A DNA stretch of 5,194 bases from Candidatus Methylomirabilota bacterium (lineage in GTDB: Bacteria; Methylomirabilota; Methylomirabilia; Methylomirabilales; JACQHM01). Location: NCBI GenBank assembly GCA_016199025.1, contig JACQHM010000299.1:1-5194 (forward strand). The letters run 5' to 3'. Below, piece after piece: positions 1-4,867 of this stretch (position 1 is the stretch's first letter; each line of letters starts with the position of its first letter). Below the pieces are notes generated by a model that made no database searches, was not told the DNA's origin, and saw only the letters and a program-made list of their open reading frames with translations. Both the position numbers and the translations under genes were made by a program.

Positions 1-2
1 AC

Positions 3-284
3 GACATCTACCACATGCAGCGGATGGAGGGGAACCTGATCCCGACCATCAAGGCCCACCTCCATCAGATCGGCCACGTCCAGATCGCCGATCCACCGAA
101 ACGGCATCAGCCCGGGACGGGGGAGGTTGCCTGGCGCCGGGTGCTGGCGGCCTTGGAGGAGGCTGGATACGATGGGTATATCGGCCTTGAGTACATCCCC
201 CTCGGCTCGACGGATGACTCCCTGGCCTGGCTCCCCCGCGAAAGGCGCAAGGCCTCGACGGCGGCCGACCTGATCCTCCCCTAA
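3..284 (+). CDS. hyi: Hydroxypyruvate isomerase-family TIM-barrel protein, C-terminal part (5' truncated)
   Basis: Only the last 93 residues are present; the start lies upstream of the window. The visible part has the signature of the hydroxypyruvate isomerase group of xylose-isomerase-like TIM barrels. An HVQIADPPKRHQPGTGEV segment (about residues 25-42 of the fragment) is the strand and loop carrying a conserved His, Arg-His and Gly-Glu. A later GYIGLEYIPLGST segment has the conserved Glu of the G-x-EY-x-P motif near the barrel end, and DSLAWL follows. In this family two glutamates sit in the active site, and the enzyme interconverts hydroxypyruvate and tartronate semialdehyde in the cytosol. 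Other members are annotated only as TIM-barrel sugar isomerases, so the exact substrate is inferred. The gene ends 4 nt before tpiA, which suggests cotranscription. The family call is good; the symbol is less certain because the N-terminal two thirds are unseen. Confidence 0.82.
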   Translation, partial: DIYHMQRMEGNLIPTIKAHLHQIGHVQIADPPKRHQPGTGEVAWRRVLAALEEAGYDGYIGLEYIPLGSTDDSLAWLPRERRKASTAADLILP

Positions 285-288
285 CATC

Positions 289-1044
289 ATGCGCATCCCC
301 CTGATTGTTGGAAATTGGAAGATGTTCAAGACCACCAGGGAGACAGTAGGCCTGGTGGCGGCCCTCGTCAAGCGTTTGAAGGACATGGACGATGTTGAGG
401 TGGCCATCTGCCCGCCCTTCACCGCCCTCCAGGCCGCGGCGGCGGCCATCGGCGGCTCGAAAATCGCCCTGGGTGCTCAGGACCTCTACTGGGAGGAGGA
501 GGGAGCCTACACCGGTGAGGTCTCGGCCCCAATGCTCCTCGACGTCGGGTGCCGCTACGTGATTGTCGGCCACTCGGAGCGGCGCCGTCATTTCGGCGAG
601 ACTGATACCACCGTAAGCCAGAAGGCCAAGGCGGCCCTTAAGCACAGCCTTTTCCCCATCGTCTGTGTGGGGGAGCTCTTGGCGGAGCGGGAGGCCGGGC
701 GGACTTTCCAGGTGTTGGAGAAGCAGGTCACAGGGGGCCTCGCCGGCCTGACGCGAGGGGAGGGACAAAGACTCGTCGTCGCCTATGAGCCGGTTTGGGC
801 CATCGGCACCGGACGGACGGCGACTCCCGATCAGGCCAACGAGGCCCAAGGTTTCATCAGGAAGCTCCTCGCTGAACTGTTCGACCAAGCCGTTGCCCAT
901 GAGGTCCGGATCCTGTACGGGGGGAGCGTCAAGCCGGAGAATATCAGAGCGTTGATGGGTCAGCCTGAGGTGGACGGGGCCCTGGTTGGCGGGGCCAGCC
1001 TCGACGCCGACTCCTTCGCCAAGATCGTCACATACCGTCAGTGA
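289..1044 (+). CDS. tpiA: Triosephosphate isomerase
   Basis: This 251-residue protein interconverts dihydroxyacetone phosphate and glyceraldehyde 3-phosphate in glycolysis and gluconeogenesis, in the cytosol and normally as a homodimer or larger oligomer. Length is typical. All catalytic elements are visible: GNWKMFK with Lys11, the VIVGHSERR motif with His95, Ser96 and Glu97, and AYEPVWAIGTGRTATP with the catalytic base Glu167 followed by the loop-6 lid. The phosphate-binding YGGSVKPEN (Ser213) and LVGGASLD (Gly234-Gly235) are also present. The ATG start puts the GNWK motif at the usual distance from the N terminus, so I keep it. No Shine-Dalgarno is visible: the preceding bases are pyrimidine-rich (TGATCCTCCCCTAACATC). 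With a 4-nt gap to the upstream stop, translational coupling is likely. secG follows 13 nt after the stop codon. No defect is seen. Confidence 0.98.
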   Translation: MRIPLIVGNWKMFKTTRETVGLVAALVKRLKDMDDVEVAICPPFTALQAAAAAIGGSKIALGAQDLYWEEEGAYTGEVSAPMLLDVGCRYVIVGHSERRRHFGETDTTVSQKAKAALKHSLFPIVCVGELLAEREAGRTFQVLEKQVTGGLAGLTRGEGQRLVVAYEPVWAIGTGRTATPDQANEAQGFIRKLLAELFDQAVAHEVRILYGGSVKPENIRALMGQPEVDGALVGGASLDADSFAKIVTYRQ

Positions 1045-1047
1045 ATT

Positions 1048-1052
1048 GGAGG
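1048..1052 (+). promoter_or_regulatory. Shine-Dalgarno of secG
   Basis: GGAGG lies 5 nt upstream of the ATG at 1058, just after the tpiA stop codon (1042-1044). It decides the secG start: the open frame runs further upstream to an ATG at 986 inside tpiA, but nothing there resembles a ribosome site and the extra residues are tpiA read out of frame. Confidence 0.85.
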
Positions 1053-1057
1053 TCTGC

Positions 1058-1411
1058 ATGTACACGCTCTTAACGATCCTGCACATCCTCGTCGCCGTCA
1101 CGTTGATGCTCGTTGTCCTTATTCAGCACGGCAAAGGATCAGACATCGGGGCCGCCTTCGGAGGCGGCTCCAGCCAGACCGTCTTCGGCGGGAGGGGAGC
1201 GGCGACCGTGCTGCACAAGATCACCGCGGCCGCGGCCGCCCTCTTCATGCTCTCCTCTCTGGCGTTGACCGTCCTGGCGGCGAGGCGTGGATCCTCCTCC
1301 ATCATCTTGGAAGAACGGCCGGGAGCCTCAGCCCCGGCTCAGACCCCCGGCCGTCCGGCCCCCCAAGGGCAACAAAAGCCGCAGCCGACCTCCCCCGTCC
1401 CGACCAAGTAG
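1058..1411 (+). CDS. secG: Protein-export membrane protein SecG
   Basis: SecG is the small non-essential subunit of the SecYEG translocon in the inner membrane, where it helps SecA-driven export. The 117-residue product has the family layout: a first membrane helix at about residues 3-23, the conserved cytoplasmic loop LIQHGKGSDIGAAFGGGSSQ followed by TVFGGRGA, and a second helix at about residues 51-75 (TVLHKITAAAAALFMLSSLA). A Pro/Gln/Ala-rich tail of about 40 residues follows, a low-complexity extension common in SecG proteins. The start at 1058 is chosen for its GGAGG at 5 nt spacing. The TAG stop lies inside a palindromic repeat (1408-1435), so the last codons may have been reshaped by that repeat. 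The tpiA-secG order is common in bacteria and supports the call. Confidence 0.96.
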   Translation: MYTLLTILHILVAVTLMLVVLIQHGKGSDIGAAFGGGSSQTVFGGRGAATVLHKITAAAAALFMLSSLALTVLAARRGSSSIILEERPGASAPAQTPGRPAPQGQQKPQPTSPVPTK

Positions 1412-1435
1412 GGGCGCAGCATGCCGCGCCCCTAC
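1408..1435. repeat. 28-bp near-perfect palindrome (REP/MITE-like) over the secG stop codon
   Basis: GTAGGGGCGC (1408-1417) and GCGCCCCTAC (1426-1435) are exact reverse complements, a 10-bp GC-rich stem. The 8-base centre AGCATGCC is itself palindromic except for one A/C mismatch (1418 versus 1425). No T tract follows, so it is not a classical intrinsic terminator, and genes continue on the same strand. The form resembles short dispersed intergenic palindromes with GTAGGGG...CCCCTAC ends. Its first bases provide the TAG stop (1409-1411) of secG. A transcribed copy would form a strong hairpin that could affect mRNA stability or expression of the next gene. Confidence 0.85.
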
Positions 1436-1456
1436 CCATCGCCCTCTAAAAGAGTC

Positions 1457-1810
1457 ATGCCGTCGCGGTCGAAGGGGATCTTCAAGCGGTGGAAGGCATC
1501 GTTCCTCCATGCCTTTGCCGTTGATCCCGAACGAGAGGGGTGGTTCCCCGAGGAGGTGGCCCTCATGGAAGGGATCGCGGAGCGGCTCGTCCGGCGACGG
1601 ATGGCGGCCTCGGCCATCATGTTCTTAGAATCCATGGGACCCTTGAGCTTCCTCGGGAGCCAAGCCCTCCACATGTTAAACCCTCTTTTGGGTGTCGTCT
1701 GCGACCAGATGGAACTCGAACGAGCGGCTCGGATCCTGGAGCGGCGGGACAGCATCCCCTTTTTCATCCAGCTCCTGGAACGAAAAGAACGGGAACGGGA
1801 GGGGCGGTAG
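1457..1810 (+). CDS. Small conserved-type protein of unknown function (FLES/LSFLGSQ motif)
   Basis: I do not recognise a named function. From the ATG at 1457 the product has 117 residues: a basic N terminus (MPSRSKGIFKRWK), then LHAFAVD (18-24), a helical stretch ending VRRRMAASAIMFLES (45-59), GPLSFLGSQALHMLNP (61-76), and a charged C-terminal helix rich in Glu and Arg (about 86-117). There is no signal peptide. From memory, small proteins with this hydrophobic FLES-x-x-PLxFLGSQ core occur in uncultivated bacterial genomes as hypotheticals. The frame also holds an ATG at 1421 with AGGGG upstream, but that ATG is at the centre of the 1408-1435 palindrome, so the residues before 1457 are probably repeat-derived. 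A third ATG at 1565 has GGAGG at 8 nt, but using it would lose the AFAVD region. The gene abuts the MutL/GlmL-family gene without spacing, so coexpression and perhaps joint function are likely. Confidence 0.75.
   Translation: MPSRSKGIFKRWKASFLHAFAVDPEREGWFPEEVALMEGIAERLVRRRMAASAIMFLESMGPLSFLGSQALHMLNPLLGVVCDQMELERAARILERRDSIPFFIQLLERKEREREGR
1797..1804 (+). promoter_or_regulatory. Shine-Dalgarno of the MutL/GlmL-family gene
   Basis: GGGAGGGG, containing GGAGG at 1798-1802, lies about 8 nt before the ATG at 1811 and inside the last codons of the upstream small gene. The upstream TAG (1808-1810) is directly followed by this ATG, an arrangement that favours translational coupling. Confidence 0.75.
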
Positions 1811-3610
1811 ATGCCTTCCGAACTTCACGCGATCCTTGCCACCGACTGCGGGAGCACCACGACCAAAGCCATCCTCATCGAGAGGAGAAGCGGTGAGTAT
1901 CGGTTGAGCGTCAGGGGCGAGGCCCCCACCACGGTGGAGGCCCCCTTCGAGGATGTGACGAGAGGGGTCTTGAACGCCATCCAGGAGGTGGAGGAGCTTT
2001 CGGGGCGAACGATCCTGGATGGGGAGCGGATCATCACCCCCGCCCAGGGGAGGCGGGGAGTGGATCTCTACGTCTCGACGTCGAGTGCCGGCGGGGGCCT
2101 CCAGGTGATGGTCGCAGGGGTCGTGAAGCAGATGACGGCCGAGAGTGCCCAGCGATGCGCCCTGGGGGCTGGGGCGATTGTCATGGATGTCCTCGCCTCC
2201 AACGACGAGCGGCCGGGGTGGGAGAAGATTGAACGGATCCGGCAACTGCGCCCCGATATGCTCCTCCTCTCAGGCGGGACGGACGGCGGGACCATCTCCC
2301 ACGGGGTGGAGCTGGCCGAGTACATCGCCGCCGCCAACCCGAGACCCCGGCTGGGGACAGGCTATCAGCTCCCGCTGATCTATGCCGGAAACCGGGATGC
2401 CCGGGAAAAGATCAAGGAGATCCTGGGGGGGAAGGTGGCCCTCTCCATTACGGAGAACATCCGGCCGGTCTTGGAACAGGAGAACCTCGGACCGGCCCGG
2501 CACAGGATCCACGAATTGTTCCTTGAGCATGTCATGGCCCAGGCCCCCGGGTACCGGAAACTCATCACCTGGACCGGGGCGCCCATCATGCCCACCCCCG
2601 CCGCCGTCGGCCTGTTGATGGAAACGGTGGCACGGAAGAGGGGCGTGAACCTCTTGGGCGTGGACATCGGCGGCGCCACGACCGATGTTTTCTCCGTCTT
2701 CGAGGGGGTCTTCAACCGGACGGTGAGCGCAAACCTGGGGATGAGCTACAGCATCTCCAACGTCCTGGCCGAGGCCGGCCTCGAACATGTGAACCGATGG
2801 CTCCCCTTCGAGATGGAGGAGCAGGATCTCAGGAACCGGATCAAGAACAAGATGATCCGGCCGACGACGATCCCTCAAACGCTGGAAGACTTGCAGGTCG
2901 AACAGGCCCTGGCCAGGGAGGCCCTCCGGTTGGCTTTGGAGCAGCATAAGGCGTTGGCCGTCGGTTTAAAAGGGGTCCACCGGGAGCGCTCGATCAGCGA
3001 GGCCCTGATGCAAGAGGCCGCCGGTGAGACCCTGATCGATCTGTGGAAGCTGGACCTGATCATCGGGTCAGGCGGGATCCTCTCCCACGCCCCCCGAAGG
3101 GCCCAGGCGATGCTCATGATGATCGATGCCTTTCAGCCGTTAGGGATCACCTACCTGGCCGTCGATTCCATCTTCATGATGCCCCACCTAGGTGTCCTCT
3201 CCACCGTTCACGAGGAGGCCGCCACCTTTGTCTTCGACAAGGACTGCTTGATTCCCTTGGGGACCTGCCTGGCGGCCGCTGGCGCGGGGGGGTCAGGTGA
3301 GGTCTGCTTCGAGTTCACCGTGACCCTTCCCAATGGCGAGGTCGTGAAGGATGCCCTCCCCTTTGGCGAGCTGAAGTCTCTCCCGCTGGGGGAGCGTGAG
3401 GAGGCACTGATCGAGGCCACCCCGACCAGGGGCTTCGACCTGGGGGTGGGGAAAGGGAGGAAGATCGAGGGAAAGGTCCAAGGGGGTGCCGTCGGCGTGA
3501 TCCTCGATGCCAGGGGCCGGCCCATCGCCCTGGCCAAGGACCTCAAGATGCGGGTGGACCAACTCAGACGCTGGGCCAAGGCTGTGGACCTTTACCCCGA
3601 TGGCTCGTAG
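1811..3610 (+). CDS. glmL: MutL/GlmL-family ASKHA ATPase (methylaspartate mutase accessory-protein family)
   Basis: This complete 599-residue protein matches the MutL (GlmL) family, named for the gene between the two subunits of clostridial glutamate mutase and thought to be a chaperone or reactivase. It has ASKHA (actin/Hsp70-type) nucleotide-binding features. Phosphate-1 is ATDCGSTTTKAILIE (10-24), phosphate-2 is LGVDIGGATTDVFSVF (282-297), and an adenosine-site-like segment is LIIGSGGILSHAP (416-428). Other family-typical stretches are STSSAGGGLQVMVAGVV (89-105), LLLSGGTDGGTISHG (151-165) and IYAGNRDA (190-197). It is soluble, with no signal peptide. No glutamate mutase gene (glmS/mutS or glmE/mutE) is in the window, so a role in that reaction is not supported here; ATP-dependent remodelling of another partner is an inference. 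The gene starts at the base after the upstream stop, and its own TAG stop falls inside a repeat (3607-3661). Family call firm, function open. Confidence 0.88.
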   Translation: MPSELHAILATDCGSTTTKAILIERRSGEYRLSVRGEAPTTVEAPFEDVTRGVLNAIQEVEELSGRTILDGERIITPAQGRRGVDLYVSTSSAGGGLQVMVAGVVKQMTAESAQRCALGAGAIVMDVLASNDERPGWEKIERIRQLRPDMLLLSGGTDGGTISHGVELAEYIAAANPRPRLGTGYQLPLIYAGNRDAREKIKEILGGKVALSITENIRPVLEQENLGPARHRIHELFLEHVMAQAPGYRKLITWTGAPIMPTPAAVGLLMETVARKRGVNLLGVDIGGATTDVFSVFEGVFNRTVSANLGMSYSISNVLAEAGLEHVNRWLPFEMEEQDLRNRIKNKMIRPTTIPQTLEDLQVEQALAREALRLALEQHKALAVGLKGVHRERSISEALMQEAAGETLIDLWKLDLIIGSGGILSHAPRRAQAMLMMIDAFQPLGITYLAVDSIFMMPHLGVLSTVHEEAATFVFDKDCLIPLGTCLAAAGAGGSGEVCFEFTVTLPNGEVVKDALPFGELKSLPLGEREEALIEATPTRGFDLGVGKGRKIEGKVQGGAVGVILDARGRPIALAKDLKMRVDQLRRWAKAVDLYPDGS

Positions 3611-3661
3611 GGGAGGGCTTTAGCCCTCCCGCCCAGGTGGGCGGGATTGAATCCCGCCTAC
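3607..3661. repeat. Double-hairpin intergenic repeat (REP/BIME-like) over the stop of the MutL/GlmL-family gene
   Basis: The element begins GTAGG (3607-3611) and ends CCTAC (3657-3661), which are reverse complements. It holds two hairpins. The first is GGGAGGGCT (3611-3619) with AGCCCTCCC (3622-3630), a perfect 9-bp stem with a TT loop. The second is GGCGGGAT (3640-3647) with ATCCCGCC (3651-3658), an 8-bp stem with a TGA loop that extends outward by three more pairs, one of them G-T. There is no T tract after either, so intrinsic termination is unlikely. It fills nearly all of the 58-nt gap before the next gene and supplies the TAG stop (3608-3610). In mRNA it could act as a stabilising or attenuating structure between the two genes. 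Confidence 0.85.
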
Positions 3662-3668
3662 AGAAGAG

Positions 3669-4829
3669 ATGGCTCACGTTTACACCCCAGGACTCCGGGT
3701 TACCCCCCGGATGGTCATCAGGAAGCGACGGGTCCTCCCGATCCCAGGTGAGGTCCTGGTGAGGGAAGGGGACCCTGTTGAATCTTCGACCGTTGTGGCG
3801 AGGGCCCTCCTCCCAGGCAAAGTCTACACCGTGAACGTTGTAAACCGCCTGGGGATCTCCCCCGGCGAGATCAGAAGCTACATGCTGAAAAAGGAGGGGG
3901 AGCCCATTGAGGCAGGGGAGCCGATTGCCGAGAGTCGTCCCTTCATCAAGTGGTTGAAGACCCAGGTCCTTTCCCCGATCACGGGGACCATCGAGATGGT
4001 CTCCGAGGTGACCGGCCAGGTGCTGGTGCGGGAGCCTCCCCAACCTTTGGAGCTCTTCGCGTACCTCGATGGCAAGGTTGTCGAGGTCGTCCCCAAAGAA
4101 GGGGCTGTCGTCGAGACAACCTGCGCTTTCATCCAGGGCATCTTTGGCATCGGCGGCGAGACGGTCGGCAAGTTGGCCTTTGCCGTCGAAAGGCCTGATG
4201 ACGTCCTGACGCCCGAGAAGATCGGGCCAGAACACCGGGGGGCGATCCTCATCGGCGGCTCCTTTGTTGCAGAGGAAACCATCAAGCGGGCGCGGGAGGT
4301 GGGTGTGAACGCCCTGGTCGTGGGCGGCTTGAATGATCTGGATTTACGAAGGCTTTTGGGCTACGATCTGGGGGTGGCCATCACCGGAACCGAACGGATC
4401 GGCCTCACCTTGATCCTGACGGAGGGCTTCGGGAAGATCCCGATGGCCGGCCGGACCTTCGACCTCCTGGCCTCTAAAGAAGGGTGGAAGGCCTCTTGTA
4501 GCGGCGCGACTCAAATCCGGGCTGGCGTCATCCGACCGGAGGTCATTATTCCCCTGGATCAGGCCCCCGACCCCAAATCTCCCCCTTCCCCCCTTTCCAA
4601 AAGGGGGGCAAGGGGGGATTTCCCTCCGGAGGAGGGGGGGATGAGTGTAGGGGATACGGTCCGGATCATCCGGGAGCCCTATTTTGGTCTGATTGCCAGG
4701 GTGAAGGAGCTTCCGCCCGAGCCAAGGCAGATCGCCACTGAGAGCAAGGTCCGGGTCCTCATCGCCTCCCTTCCCGATGGACATGACGTCATCATCCCCC
4801 GGGCCAACGTGGAGCTGATCGAGGAATAG
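3669..4829 (+). CDS. Uncharacterised barrel-sandwich-like protein with C-terminal KOW-like domain
   Basis: I do not recognise a characterised protein. The 386-residue product appears to have three parts. Residues 1-150 hold repeated short beta segments like biotinyl/lipoyl or RnfC-type barrel-sandwich folds (LPIPGEVLVREGDPVE, LSPITGTIEMVSEVTGQVLV, LDGKVVEVVPKEGAVVE). Residues 151-300 include GIFGIGGETVGKLAF, GAILIGGSFV and SGATQIRAGVIRPEVIIP, with an alpha/beta character. Residues 325-386 look like a KOW/SH3-type barrel (VGDTVRIIREPYFGLIARV ... IIPRANVELIEE). No membrane segment or signal peptide is evident. From memory, similar proteins sit beside MutL/GlmL-family genes in some uncultivated bacteria, which fits this order. 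The start MAHVYTPGLRV at 3669 has a weak AGAAGAG just before it; the next ATG (3711) is no better. Residues 303-318 are encoded by a palindromic repeat. Function unknown; a joint role with the ATPase is inferred. Confidence 0.8.
   Translation: MAHVYTPGLRVTPRMVIRKRRVLPIPGEVLVREGDPVESSTVVARALLPGKVYTVNVVNRLGISPGEIRSYMLKKEGEPIEAGEPIAESRPFIKWLKTQVLSPITGTIEMVSEVTGQVLVREPPQPLELFAYLDGKVVEVVPKEGAVVETTCAFIQGIFGIGGETVGKLAFAVERPDDVLTPEKIGPEHRGAILIGGSFVAEETIKRAREVGVNALVVGGLNDLDLRRLLGYDLGVAITGTERIGLTLILTEGFGKIPMAGRTFDLLASKEGWKASCSGATQIRAGVIRPEVIIPLDQAPDPKSPPSPLSKRGARGDFPPEEGGMSVGDTVRIIREPYFGLIARVKELPPEPRQIATESKVRVLIASLPDGHDVIIPRANVELIEE
4575..4621. repeat. 47-bp palindromic repeat inside the KOW-protein gene
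   Basis: AAATC (4575-4579) pairs with GATTT (4617-4621). CCCCC (4581-4585), TT, CCCCCC (4588-4593) and TTT (4594-4596) pair in turn with GGGGG (4612-4616), AA, GGGGGG (4603-4608) and AAA (4600-4602). That gives 21 pairs with two single-base bulges (T4580, C4609) and a CCA loop. The form matches a widespread class of dispersed bacterial palindromes with AAATC-C-run...G-run-GATTT ends. It is translated in frame as KSPPSPLSKRGARGDF (residues 303-318), a low-complexity linker just before the KOW-like domain, so it appears to be an in-frame insertion tolerated at a domain boundary. Confidence 0.88.
4628..4643 (+). promoter_or_regulatory. Possible internal ribosome site and ATG for the KOW-like domain
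   Basis: GGAGGAGG (4628-4635) lies 5 nt before an in-frame ATG at 4641 (Met325), exactly where the KOW-like domain begins (MSVGDTVRI). Initiation here would yield a separate 62-residue KOW protein in addition to the full-length product. It is stronger than the site before the annotated start at 3669. It may equally be chance, because Glu-Glu-Gly-Gly codons naturally give GAGGAGGGG, and the CCTCCGGAGG self-complement (4623-4632) could mask it. Confidence 0.35.
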
Positions 4830-4835
4830 ACAGAG

Positions 4836-4842
4836 AGGGGAG
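4836..4842 (+). promoter_or_regulatory. Shine-Dalgarno of the GTG-start exported-protein gene
   Basis: AGGGGAG ends 4 nt before the GTG at 4847, just after the upstream TAG (4827-4829). It supports the choice of GTG, since no ATG or TTG in this frame lies between here and the mature part of the protein. Confidence 0.65.
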
Positions 4843-4867
4843 ACAGGTGACAGAGACAGGTGACAGA
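4842..4867 (+). repeat. Exact 13-bp tandem duplication at the start codon
   Basis: GACAGGTGACAGA occurs twice head to tail (4842-4854 and 4855-4867). Each copy holds a GTG (4847 and 4860), but only the first is in frame with the signal peptide. Because 13 is not a multiple of 3, gain or loss of one copy changes the frame between start codon and gene. Confidence 0.9.

Noticed and set aside
986..1057. Upstream extension of secG to an ATG at 986
   Set aside because: It overlaps tpiA in another frame, lacks a ribosome site, and SecG proteins begin directly with the first membrane helix, as from 1058.
49..1101. 350-codon open frame on the - strand across tpiA
   Set aside because: It is antisense to unmistakable tpiA coding sequence, is Pro/Arg/Gly-rich with no recognisable domain, and is the expected shadow of GC-rich codon use.
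1151..1168. GCCGCCT/AGGCGGC hairpin with a four-base loop inside secG
   Set aside because: It encodes the conserved AAFGGGS loop of SecG, so the symmetry is explained by the codons for Ala and Gly.
2270..2947. 225-codon open frame on the - strand inside the MutL/GlmL-family gene
   Set aside because: It lies wholly antisense to conserved ATPase motifs and has low-complexity composition; a shadow frame.
3611..3661. Intrinsic terminator after the MutL/GlmL-family gene
   Set aside because: The hairpins are strong but no T tract follows either stem, and the next gene begins 8 nt after the element on the same strand.
3564..4235. 223-codon open frame on the - strand over the barrel-sandwich/KOW gene
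   Set aside because: The + strand frame has coherent beta-domain motifs and a proper operon position; the antisense product shows no family features.
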